DNA of 64,000 nt from Astrothelium macrocarpum. Taxonomy: Eukaryota; Ascomycota; Dothideomycetes; Trypetheliales; Trypetheliaceae. The notes under the pieces are model-generated. The model was not told the origin of the DNA and searched no databases. It saw nothing but the letters and a program-made list of their open reading frames with translations. Made by a program: the position numbers and the translations under genes. Where the stretch lies: NCBI GenBank assembly GCA_021030915.1, contig JAGEMR010000043.1:124001-188000 (forward strand), read 5' to 3'. Positions within the stretch are counted from its first letter, which is position 1; every line of letters begins with the position of its first letter. Below are positions 1-10,511 of this stretch, in pieces.

Positions 1-604
1 CAGAATTTGATGCTTCTGTCCGGAGTGAAGATGTTGACATATTGCAAGCAAATAGAAAGCTTGGTAATTGCAAGAACGACGTTATAGGTAGCTTCGTAGG
101 CATAACCGATCTATCCGGTGAGCCTGATAACTAAATTCTTGAATTTAGACTCACCTTTGCGAAAGGTACCAAGTTTGTGATTGGAATGTCCCACTGATGC
201 ACTCCCTCGCCGTACGGACGGTCGGCTAGGACAATTCCAACAGATGCAGCGAAGCCTATCTACGAAGAATCAGTACTCCACTACCGAGTCGAGTTTGCCG
301 ACGTGAGCGGTGCCCAAGCAAGTGTCATTGTATCTGTGGTTGTGTTAAAGATCGTTCTCAGAGCACTTTTAAAAACGGGTGACCACTAACAGTCTGGCCA
401 TCCTACACTCTTCACAATCCAAATTCTAGTGTACATCCGAAGTAGGGTAGCGATGGTTGTCAGCGCCAAGCAGAAGATGCAGACGCCAAGGAAGGGTCCA
501 GCGTCCGAGAAAGGGTGGACAAAGTTCGGACGAGCGCCAGAGGGGTTTAGTAAGCCAGGAATCTCATTAGGATTCACACCTGGTGTTATAGATATGGCGC
601 TCAT
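1..604 (-). CDS. Fungal rhodopsin-type integral membrane protein, partial (runs off left edge)
   Basis: This is the N-terminal half of a seven-helix fungal membrane protein of the rhodopsin-domain (PTH11/SAT5-like) type; members are plasma-membrane proteins, some linked to host sensing. The start ATG is at 604. The first helix (GVCIFCLALTTIATLLRMYT) is followed by the usual R-IWIVKSVGWPD loop. Exon 1 ends at 391; a 57-nt intron (390-334, GTTAGT...CCACAG) restores DYTMTLAW. Further left, GFAASVGIVLAD, the conserved HQWDIPITNL and ITKLSICLQYVNIF all appear in order, joined by a second clear intron (GTGAGT...GGATAG). The junction after TMTLAWAPLT has no in-frame GT-AG solution that I can find, but a 39-43 nt GC-AG intron would work, so the gene may be slightly decayed or use a rare splice site. 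The C-terminus lies outside the window. Confidence 0.65.
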
Positions 605-2014
605 TGTCCCAAATGTCAGTGGTTCGCAAGGTTGGGGGGCGTCTGGAGAACTCCAGCCGGATAAGTAGGCTGGTAGATCAGAGGAAACAACAGGAATGAC
701 AGTGCTAAGATTGAGACTTGAGAGTGCTTGTTACATCCTGATAAGTGCTTGAAGCGATGAATTGATGTTATAGGAGCCGTACCATTCACCCACAAGCAAG
801 CATCCCGCGTCCATCATGTGCCCAAAAGTCTGAGACATTGCTGCTGGCAGTCCGGCTGCAGTGCGAGACTAGTGGTCAATTAGTCGTCCAATAGTTGGCG
901 CCGATGCTCAAAGAGGTATTCCATGTCCGGATACGGCTGCATATACATGCAGAAACATTATTGGTACCGCGTACGGTTTCTGTGATAGACTTGTTGTTGG
1001 CGCTAAGAACTGAAATGTGGAACGCCAGTGAGGAAGTTAAACTTCGGCGGGAAAAGCAAACAAAATGACATGTCGGGTGCACTACATAGGGTATTGCATA
1101 CGCAGCTATGCTTCCGACCTCTGCATATATGTCAATCGAAGCCACCAGCGAGTGCTGATCTGAGGCAGCCGCATTATGCGAGCTATGTTGCGACAACTTA
1201 CGTCTCTGGCTTCAATATGGATAGACTTCAATGTATTCACCATGAGTGAAAGTGCCATATCGGATCTGATTCGAAAACTCCAGCAGGGTGAATACCTACC
1301 TGCACCGTGTAGGCGCAATCATTTGATAGCGCTGTTGATATCTTCCTTCTAATTCTTGCTTATCTAGTCTGATTGGATTAGAATAATCCATTCGACACGA
1401 ATTTTACGAACAGCGGCTGTTGGTATAAAACAATTTGTTAGTTTCTGTTAGTTTTGCTTATTTTTGCGCTCTGAGAGTTGTCGATAGTGACTTGATTTTT
1501 ATAATCAACTCGCTATTGACCAGCTGTATTCATATAGCATAGTCATTGCCACAGTACGATTTTTGTTTTATTTTATTTATTTTTGTCACAGATCGAATGC
1601 CGGTGTCAGGGCACCCAGTCTGGCGATGACAAAACTCATTGTCCAAGCAGTTATTGTCATAATTCATATGATAGTCACTCTTCGGAAAATGGTGTTTCAA
1701 AGATGTGGTAGTAGAGGAACGAGACAGAGTTTCATAAGGCCGATAGAAAAGATGTCTAGCAGTAGAAATGCTAGCTCGATCTACGAGCTTGTAAGCGTGA
1801 CCCATGAAGCTAGACAATTTACCAGGTCCACATGTTTGGCCTTGTCCAAACGTCCAGTCACTGCTCTTGAATCTTCAATGGTTCCCTCTAATGATACGCC
1901 TAAGACTTTAATTGCCGCACCTGTTGAACATTGCTAGTGGATTGATTTTGATGCAATGACGGTGTCTCATCTACGTTTATGCTTTCATGAACCGTTGACC
2001 GGGAAGGACAAGTA
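605..2014. other. Gene-poor stretch, no supported gene
   Basis: Only short ORFs on both strands are present, none with a recognisable domain or convincing splice structure. On the minus strand about 1560-1930 contains short coding-like pieces (for example VLGVSLEGTIEDSRAV and RLDKAKHVDLVN) with stops and frame changes. They faintly recall the connection region of retroelement reverse transcriptases, too weakly to call. A near-palindrome GGATTAGAATAATCC lies near 1374. I see nothing else. Confidence 0.4.
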
Positions 2015-2281
2015 TCAAGACGATGATAACGGAGGGGAGTGGCACCCAGGTTGCGTAGAGAAGACCGTACCGTATATCTCCATCACCGTGAGGGCTGCTG
2101 CACCGAAAAACGCTGGCAAGATGAAACACTCTAATGCTATCGGCGTCACGCCTTTCTTAAGCCGCGTAAGGAAGCGAAGTCCAACACATACTACCATGAC
2201 GAGCTCCGAAATGATACTGGCAGCAATGGTTCCTGCTGGGTTGTCAGAGGCCCTGGTGTATGACAGATTGCTCAAAAACAA
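2015..2281 (-). pseudogene. Fragment of a second fungal rhodopsin-type membrane protein
   Basis: An 88-codon minus-strand open stretch begins at a TTG, not an ATG, and reads AGTIAASIISELVMVVCVGL, then RFLTRLKKGVTP, then ECFILPAFFGAAALTVMEIYG. This matches the first two helices and the R-F-TRL loop of the same rhodopsin-type family as the gene at the left edge. The expected downstream helices (the GLGRH-type loop and the ITKLS helix) are not found in 1500-2014, even allowing an intron at about 2022. No start codon fits. It is therefore called a truncated relic; a real gene with an unrecognised upstream exon is possible. Confidence 0.4.
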
Positions 2282-4788
2282 ATGTTGCTCAAATAAAGAA
2301 TCCGCTATCGAGACAAATCCTCATGGGAAAGAATGAGATGGCAAATGCTAGGAATCAAGACCTTATGTGGCTCAAGATGGCTTAAGCAAGGGAACATCTT
2401 CCGCCACAGCCGTCTCAAAAGATGACATGCTGTTGCATGTCTTCATCCAAGAACATTTTTCAACCAAGAAAACCTTGTCGATCAACCGACATGTCCGAAA
2501 AAGGTACATCTTGGCAGGAGTTCCATGCTTGTACAGAGTAATTGGGATGTCTTGCGCGCATGGCAGCGACTACTGGGAGCTGCACCGTCAATCCGTCGAC
2601 TATTACTTCTTGCCCATTGGCCTTATGCGCCAACTCCTCTCGCTTGTTGGAAAAACGGATGTTTGCGGCTGCGTGATGTCGGTAGTCGTACGATGATCTT
2701 GGCGCTCACAGAGTGCTTGGAATGATCCTCAGGCAGGACAGAAGCCTGTGCCGCATTCATTATGTCCGTCACCAAGATCTGATTTTGTACTCTACTAACA
2801 AAGATAGGAATTTTATAATTCTTTAACCTAAACCAGCTGCTGCGCTTCGCAGGAATTGTGCCAGTACTTTTCTGTGCTATTAATAGCTACCAGTGTTGGC
2901 TCGGATCGGCCTATGTTGATGTCGCAAGAGGGGCCATGCATTTAGGATCCTTGACCGTTAGAAGAATGAACTGATTGGTGAACCGGCGAAGTAGTAAAAA
3001 TGCCCGTGCCTCAGCTGCGAACGGATAAGAAGGTCGTGGGACGCCTAGCGATGTTTTCGGAGGACTTGCTTATTTGGATGATATTGCATTCTGCGTCCGA
3101 CAGATACCCACTGATCAGCGCATTCTTTGGGTCCGTGTATCTCTGCTTTGATTGTATCAGCAAAAAAAAAGAAAGAAAAAAAAAGAACAGTGAGCCAGAT
3201 AGTCTGTGTGGCCTATCAAGGAGCACTGGGAGTTGAGCGAATAGGAAAACATTTAATCAGCCTCGATCCTTCTCGAGTCACAAAAATTTTAGCAATAGCT
3301 CGATCTTCACGGGGATGGGTCGAAGGTGTGCGATGCACTTTGTTGATCTCATGGAAAAATTGGGTGAACGGCACACTGCTATCTGCAAACGCCGACACGT
3401 GATCGGCCCCGTAGGATCGACATTTCAGCCCTTTTACACTACATCTACTCTCTTCAGGTGATGCGCTGCACAAATTGATTTAGAGCAGACCCATGCCATC
3501 TCTTTCCAGTCCACCCCTCAATCATGCTTACTTAGGCGCCCGATCTCTTGCTCTCCATTATCCAAAATCCCAACTTCACAGACATACGCTGGCTAAAAAG
3601 GAATATCTACAGTATGCATTTGCTGGCTGAGAGCAGCTTCGCAAATTCGCTTCTGCATCAGTACAATGTTTGAGCTCCGCACTTCAGTTGCCGGATGTCA
3701 CAGGCTGAGAGCTCAGTTCTCCCTGCAATCTCAGGGATAGGTAAGCAAAGAAATCCTATTTGCTTATAGATTTGTACGAAATGACTGCCATGCTTTCCAC
3801 AGGCAGTTTATCAGAGGTCAAAGTTGTTGAATCCTAATCCACGAACGTCTCCCCTCCTTTTCAGCAAGCAGAGATCCGTGTCAAACTCTGTTGAGCCATC
3901 CTTTTTCTCCAATGCCTGGCTACCAAGTGCATCGTTGATAGGGACCTGCAAATTCGTAGGCCAAGACTGTCAGAACGGCGAAGTTATACATTTTCGGAGC
4001 TGGCGATCCCTGACAGGGTAAGATTGTGGCAACAGGCAGGCATATGATCTTGATGACATGAATCGTTCGTTTGAAGACTTACAGTAAATACAATACCCTG
4101 GGATCATGTCAAGCACAAAATGAGATCTTCATCAGTCCAAAATGGTTCAAAACAACGTATTGAAGTTTGTAAAGAATCATGGCTTCCTCCAGATGTTTCT
4201 GATAGGAATTTGCGGCGCCTCCTCTCTCCGCGAGAAGCACGCTGTATTTAAACCGGAGAGAAGAAAGTTCCTCGGTTAATTTAAAACATGTCATGAGATT
4301 CTATGCGAATTTCCTGTGTCTGTAATTCACTATGTTGCGGAATCTCATCCGCGAGAGCCGATTCTGCTGTATGCCCGAAGCGGCACGGTAGCCACGTTTG
4401 CGATGCATCCTTGTCACTATGTGTATGTATTATCTATTCCAGTCAACCGTCCGCCATGGTCCGCATAGTTCGCAATAAGATCACCACTTTAGCAACCATC
4501 AGACCTTACACCTGCGCTCCCCGATTGGTTCTTGTCAAAGTGGAGAGCCCTCCAGTTCTGCGTTCGCAGATAAGAACTAGGCCTAGCAATCAAAATGCAT
4601 GCGTTGGAGTGAGCCGAGACGATATTCAGTCAGAATATCGACGATACTACGCCGCTTCGAGTCTTCATACCGTCAATGAGCACAGCAAGCGAAGATTTCT
4701 TGTGTGGTTGTTTGCTGTTTACCACCTTATCTTTCTCTGCCTAAACCGTCCTCTTTTCTTTCTCACTACTGCTGCTACACCCACAGCA
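2282..4788. other. Gene-poor stretch, no supported gene
   Basis: About 2.5 kb holds only short unrelated ORFs. An A-rich simple repeat (runs of A broken by G) lies at about 3161-3186. A 65-codon plus-strand ORF at 3824-4021 has no recognisable domain. The open frame at 4303-4788 is in phase with the UstYa-like gene downstream, but it reads like untranslated leader (low-complexity Cys/Ser start, no domain) and is not taken as coding. Confidence 0.4.
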
Positions 4789-5394
4789 ATGTCTTCTTTC
4801 AAAGAAATACCCTTTGAGCTGGTTGAAGATCAGAATGAAACCTTCGCACAAAGCTTAGAAATTGGGCGGGCCATCAGAACCTGGCCCCGTCGCTTTTTTG
4901 CTCTTTTTGGAGTCTTTGCTGTAGTTGCATTCTCTCTCGGTGGATTGTGCGTCAGATTCTCGAACATCACGTCGTGTCTCGAGCCAATGGATCGTGTTGA
5001 GTAGCCGTTTTGTAAGCCCAATTCTTCATCAATTAATCCAGGTTCTGAATAATCCGCCTAGCTCAGGCTGCTGACTGCGTCAGATGCGTCAGTCAATATC
5101 TCACACTGGATCCCGACACTCCTAACTTCGTGGATGAGCCAAGGCATGACGTGAACCAAGGATGGTATGGCCTATTAGAAGGTAGTTGCAGAACCTGTAT
5201 CTTCCCTGAAGCGTTGAACTGACCTTGTATTAAGCACTCCAATCCGGGTGATTTGGGAAGAATTATCGGCAGTCGGCGATGCCACTTCAACAGCGCGCAA
5301 AGATTGCGGATATCTCGCTGGACTGGGCCTTTCTCATAATTTGCACTGTCTACCAAGTCAAATACTCTCAAATAAAGAGCGTGCCATCTGCTGA
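4789..5394 (+). pseudogene. UstYa-family (DUF3328) oxidase-like gene, decayed
   Basis: UstYa-like proteins are membrane-anchored oxidases that act in fungal peptide and other secondary-metabolite clusters. The family architecture is visible: a short cytosolic N-terminus from ATG 4789 (MSSFKEIPFELVEDQNE), one transmembrane helix (RRFFALFGVFAVVAFSLGGL), then after a probable intron (about 4996-5066) the block DPDTPNFVDEPRHDVNQGWY, corresponding to the proline-rich PSPEVDAAW-type segment. After a second frame change comes GYLAGLGLSHNLHC, carrying the first HxxHC motif (HNLHC, 5335-5349). The second HxxHC motif is not found; the nearest match at about 5545 reads ATEHC. The second intron has no splice pair that keeps frame, and a stop follows the first motif at 5392. 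Hence a decayed copy is favoured, although a missed exon is possible. It converges tail-to-tail with the O-methyltransferase pseudogene. Confidence 0.55.
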
Positions 5395-5676
5395 CTTGTT
5401 CCGGATCAGAAGCGGTTAAAGCAATAATTCAATAAGGATTATTACTACGGACATGAGGAAGGAGATTGAAGGAATTGGAGATGCATGTAGGTATATTAGA
5501 GTGGTGCGCCCTTCCTTGTCAATTGATCTTAAAAGAATGGCATCGCTACAGAACATTGCTTAGAGGGACTGACTAATTCGTACTCCTAGTAAGAATTTCT
5601 CTCAATGTACCTGGAAGCTTAGCCCGTAAGCATCTATAATGCAGTTTCTTCGCTCTTCCCGTTCTACTCATCTACA
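5395..5676. other. Short convergent intergenic region
   Basis: This AT-richer spacer lies between the UstYa-like remnant and the O-methyltransferase stop. It may contain scrambled 3' coding sequence of the UstYa-like gene (in one frame KEWHRYRTLLRGTD ends at a stop near 5575). No independent gene is seen. Confidence 0.35.
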
Positions 5677-7035
5677 TCATTTGACTTCCGCGGATGTTCT
5701 AGCCAAAGCATTTCCTTCAGGGTTCCATGCTACCTCAAGCATTGTATTCGGCTGATTTACTGCCGGCGTCACTTTGACTAGCTGGAAACCTGGATCAGCC
5801 GCGATAAGTAGTCCTTTCCACTCGCCGAGCGTCCTTTCGTGAGAGCCAAACAAAATCAACATGTTGACATCTATCCATCGGCGTCGCCTCTCCTCATACG
5901 CTGAGACAGTCAATGGCTCATGCAACATACAGTCATCGATCAACAGTCTCCCGCCTAACTTCAGTGCCGGGATTTGATTCCGCAGGATTTCTTCGCATAT
6001 CTTATCCAGCCAATTATGAAATATGTTTCGGATGTATAGTACGTCTGCACCTCTGACTTTCTGCGGCGTTCGGAAGTCGTATGCTTCGAATTGGACGCGG
6101 TCTGCAACAGCCGTCGCATTTTGGGCACCTTGTTCTCGTGCCTCGGTAGAAAGGTCTTACACAATGAATCGGGCACGTCCTATGTGCCTCGCCAAAGCAA
6201 TACTCACGTCGCCTCGTCCTCCGCCCACGTCGACTATCAATGTCTCTTGATCGCCATTTCGTGGGAAATTAGACAGGATGAAGTCGAAATTGACTTGCTT
6301 GGCTAGGGCTTGCATCGCTCCATCAAAGCTACGCATGCGCTCCGGATAGTTACCAAGCTCATCGTACAGCCCGCGCGCAGTGTTGTGAGCGAGAGAAAAC
6401 CCTGACTGATTAGGATCTTGAGCGAGCCCATACTTTTCGAGCGCATCTGTCGTTCGGACTGCAGCTGGAAAGCGAAGTTCGGTAGTGTTGCTGACCATAT
6501 CTTTCACCAGTTGCTGCTCTGCTAATGCTTGTGACGCCGCTGTATGTCTAACCATGCCGGGGCTAGGCTCGCAAAATATGTGGCTCGTCATGGCATAACG
6601 TAAAACACGTCGCAAGTCGACAACGTTCAAGCCACATCTGTTTGAAAGAGTCTCGTAGCTCAAAGACTCATGGACACCAAGCGTCTCCACAATCTTGTAG
6701 CGGTGTATCACCTGGAGGCACAAAACCTCGTTCACCTATCAATCTTGTTAGACGTCTAGCATATATTGAGGACTTCCAACACTGACTCCGATGTTCGTGA
6801 GAATGCCAACGGGGCCAAGAATCAGGCTTTGTAATTCCTTGATAGTGCTCAATATCTTTCCTCGAGCTTCGACAACGTTGGTCTCTTTCGGCGGAATCTG
6901 CAGCTTAGCTCCGCCAACCTCTAAAGAAGGTTGCGGAAGATCGTTCCGATTCATAAAACTGTCAAGCACCTTGATATTTTCATGGATATCATTCACTAAC
7001 TTTTCCATCATTGACTGGGCTGTGTTTGCGTTCAT
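5677..7035 (-). pseudogene. S-adenosylmethionine O-methyltransferase, broken by one in-frame stop
   Basis: This is a fungal secondary-metabolite O-methyltransferase of the sterigmatocystin 8-O-methyltransferase type (Methyltransf_2), which transfers a methyl group from SAM to a hydroxyl. Exon 1 is 7035-6787, the intron 6786-6736 (GTCAGT...GATAG) and exon 2 6735-5677, together 435 codons, a normal length. A winged-helix dimerisation region comes first (VNEVLCLQVIHRYKIVETLG), then SAM motif I VDVGGGRGD, ADVLYIRNIFHNWLD, and GGRLLIDDCMLHEP. Directly after GRARFIV the frame meets TAA (6159-6157) where the family has Gln (FIVQDL). The frame then continues open and conserved to the end, so one C-to-T change in a CpA context (CAA to TAA) breaks the gene at residue 276, inside the SAM-binding domain. 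A donor-like GTAAGA overlaps the stop, but splicing there would break frame and delete conserved residues. Confidence 0.85.
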
Positions 7036-7289
7036 TGGAGTTTCTTTACAAAACTTTAGCTAATATTGCAATTGACGCATCAAACAGCAGCGAGACTCTT
7101 GGCGAAATTTTGTCTCGGAAAAGCCTGTTTATCAGGAATCAAGAGCCCTCTCGCTTGGCTGCGCTGATGACGCGAAAGGCTTGCATGTTCGGCTGCTTCT
7201 TATGTCTTTGATGGCATTCCTTGTCCGATGCTTGCGTAGCTATCCACCCACTGCAAATCATCTGGGCCTTGTATGCCATTACAAGACAG

Positions 7290-9850
7290 CAGACATCGGA
7301 AGGATTAATGAATTGGATAATAATGAATAGTCCGTAAATAGGATAGTAATGAATGGATTATTCAAATTATTCTAATTCAAATATTGTTTTTTGTTTGATT
7401 ATTCTAATTAGAATTAGTACGATCCATTATTTATAAATTTGAATTGATTGAATTGTATAGAAACGTCTATATATTAATATGAGTTTGATATAATCAAAAA
7501 TGAAATTAAGAGAAATTTTTGATTTTCGTATAAAATTTTATCTGATCATTTTTCTATTTTAATATTATTCAAATCAAAATTTGAAATATTATTTTGAATT
7601 CAATTTTTTAAATATTCAATTCTTTCAATATTTTCAGAATTAAATTTTGTATGATTCCAATTAATCGTACGATAAATTTATGAGAAGATTTTTTCTGATA
7701 TATCATTTATAATTAGAATAGAAAATATTTTAATCGTAAAATGAAAAAAAAAATGGATATTTAATTTGTTATTGATTTTTATATTATCATTATAAAAATA
7801 AAAATTTTTCAAATTTATATGATTTATTTTGATAATATAATTGATATTCATTTTTATTCTTTTTTTATATATAAAATTTATTTTATATATTTATAATAAT
7901 ATTATCATATAAAATTATTTGAGATTATTTCATTAGAATTTTTGGACGGATATCTTTATATGAAAAAGATTCAATAATATTATGAATTATTTGATATTCA
8001 TTTCAGAAAAATTGAATATTTTATAAAACTAGATATTTCCATTATTCTGGCCAAATTTATTAAATATAATTCATATGATAATATAAATAGAATATTAAAA
8101 CTGCGATATAATATAATAAATTATCTAAAATTTTATAATATTTTTAAAATTTATTTTAATTAAATTTAATTCGTATAACAAAATCTGAATTTATATCTTT
8201 TTTTTCATTCTAATTTTATTAATTTTTATTATATAAATACAAATTTAAATTAATTTATATATATTAAAAAGATTTCAATATATATAAATAAAATATCTAT
8301 TTATTCTAATATTTTATCAATATACGATTGATTATTTTCAAATACAAAAATTGTTATACGAAATGGCGTTAAAAATATATAAATAATATAAAAATATTTC
8401 CATTCGTATATATCAAAAAAATCAGATTTTAAAATTTCAAAATAAAATTTTATATATTAATCAATCTACGATTCATAATTGATTACAATTTTAAAAAGAT
8501 TAAATCAAAAATTCCATTTTATATAATTATTTAATAAAAATAATTTTTTTATAAAACATTTAAAATCTTTTATACGAATTAATGAATTTCAATTATAAAT
8601 AATAATATTATAAAATTTTTTAAAAATTCCCATTATATGAAAATGATTTATTTTTTTCTATTATTGATATTCATCTAATTCAATTCCATTTTATTCTTAT
8701 TGATCATATGATTCTATAAAAATAATATTCATAGAATTTTTAAAAAAAAAGTCTTATATAGCAAAATTGATAATATAATCTGAATAACGAATTCTTTATT
8801 TTCATGAATTCCAAAAAATCTTATATATTTTGAATTTTTTATTCATCGTATAATACAAAATATCATTTATATTAGAATTATTTCCAATTATAATTCCAAT
8901 TTTATATTTTATTTCATATTTTTGAAAAATTTGATTAATAATTATTTATTAATTTTTTTCTGAATAGCCAGTTATTATACGAAAAATTAGAAAAATTTTT
9001 CGAAATTTAAAATTGTTATTCATATAATACGTATAAATTGCGAAAAAAAGAAATTGATTGAATAAAATTCAGATATCAATTGAAAAATGGATATTAATTA
9101 AAATAGATTAGAATTCTTTTCGTATAAAATCTTTTTATTATATAAATTATTTTTTTATATATAAAATAAGAATTTTAATATTTATTGGAATATATTCTAT
9201 TATCGCCGGATTCAAAATTGAAAATAAAATATGAAATTCTGATCATTCAATTAATCGAAAAAAAAGATTTTATATAATTATTAGATTGATTAATATTTTA
9301 TGAAAAATCTCTTATTTTCGTTGAAATATTTTTTTATACATCAAATATTCAAATTCATTTATTTCGTATATATCTTCCATAATTCCGTGATAAAAATCCA
9401 AAAATTGGAAAATAGAAATTTGTTTTATATGAGATATATAAAAATCAATACAAATTTCATACTGAATTTTGAAATGATTTTAAAAATTAATTATGATAAT
9501 TATTTTATACAAATAATTCTCAAATATGTAATAAAGAATTATTCTATTATTTTCTTTCTCAGATTCGTCCTTTTATAATTTGCGAATATATTGATAAATA
9601 ATAAAGGTTTATTTTCGACCCTTTTTTCTTATATTCACAATTTCAGAAAAAAAAATGATAAAAGAAATTTCAGAATTGGATACCATTTTACGAAAATCTT
9701 GTATAAGAATAAAATAGAAAAATTTTTTTTAATATAAAAGCTAATTCGGGCAATCGGATAAAAGTCGGGATAACATTGAATAATTTATCCAATCCAATTC
9801 TAATTCATTAGTTATGAATTATTCAAATAATTAATAATACCCGCTTATCA
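7290..9850. other. Extremely AT-rich block, probably a RIP-degenerated repeat
   Basis: About 2.5 kb is roughly 80-85% A+T by eye, with sharp edges against normal-composition DNA on both sides. Stop codons occur in all frames and no family is recognisable. The remaining C and G sit largely in CpG, and the word TCGTATA or its complement TATACGA recurs about ten times (for example near 7527, 8172, 8355, 8404, 8572, 8977, 9120 and 9363). Depletion of CpA/TpG with survival of CpG is what repeat-induced point mutation of a transposon produces. The open frame at 9300-9578 is compositional noise. A mitochondrial insertion was considered, but no mitochondrial gene is seen. Confidence 0.8.
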
Positions 9851-10511
9851 TTCCGATGTCTGGTCGCAACTTTAATACCGATAATGCCGAAAGCGATTTT
9901 ACATTAATTGTCAGTGATACTGCTCTATCCCCTGATACCATCATTCATGCCAAGCTCGGGTACAGTCTCACTACGATGGATCTTTGTCCAACAGCGCAAA
10001 GCCGTGTCTCAACCAATTAAGAGCTTTCAGCAATAAAGCAGATTAAGTAAAGGCGGATGAATACTTCAAGACCAATGTTAGAGGCCGACAAGCGGACGAA
10101 AGGGATAAATCTAATGAGAAGGATCGTTGACTATGATGCTAGCGATAGCGAAAAGCGTTGATCTACTTTCTTGAATAGTCTGGATCTCAGCTCGGAACTA
10201 TTCGGAAAGCCGCCAAAGTCTTCATAATCAAGATGTAGTCTAGAAAACAAGAGGGTTGTGGCTGATCTACCTTGGTAACAACTACGATGTGTTGCTTGAG
10301 CTGCTCGTGCGGGTCTTGGGATCATTTCAACTTAGCAGTGTTCAACACTCAAGTAAATGGTTATCTTCAGATTTTCTCGCAGCCAGCTCACAACACGACG
10401 CTGGCTTATGGATTATAAGTGGAGAAAGCGAGTTGCTATGACGCAGCAAAAAGCAGCTAATACGAAACTGCACCAACGCCGAATACGGAAGAGGATGTTT
10501 GAGATTGAATA
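9851..10511. other. Intergenic region with a 54-codon ORF of unknown status
   Basis: Normal composition resumes here. A short plus-strand ORF at 9856-10020 starts MSGRNFNTDNAESDF and ends at TAA; it has no recognisable domain, signal peptide or splice context and is not claimed as a gene. A 64-codon minus-strand ORF at 10131-10325 is likewise unsupported. The rest would be 3' flank of the secreted-protein gene. Confidence 0.3.

Noticed and set aside
1560..1930. Reverse-transcriptase-like pieces on the minus strand
   Set aside because: The likeness to retroelement RT connection regions is weak and interrupted by stops; no catalytic YxDD-type motif is present.
4303..4788. N-terminal extension of the UstYa-like gene
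   Set aside because: The open frame continues upstream, but the sequence lacks domain character and the family starts shortly before the TM helix.
6100..6160. Extra intron in the O-methyltransferase that would remove the stop
   Set aside because: A GTAAGA...GTTGCAG pair exists, but using it shifts the frame and deletes a conserved segment.
9300..9578. 92-codon ORF inside the AT block
   Set aside because: Its composition is Ile/Asn/Phe/Lys/Tyr only, as expected from random AT-rich DNA, with no motif.
7300..9845. Terminal inverted repeats at the AT-block edges
   Set aside because: Both ends share words such as TTGAATAAT and TAATGAATT, but these are low-complexity AT words and do not align over a longer stretch.
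7290..9850. Mitochondrial DNA insertion as origin of the AT block
   Set aside because: No recognisable mitochondrial protein, rRNA or tRNA sequence was seen, and A+T is higher than usual for fungal mitochondrial genes.
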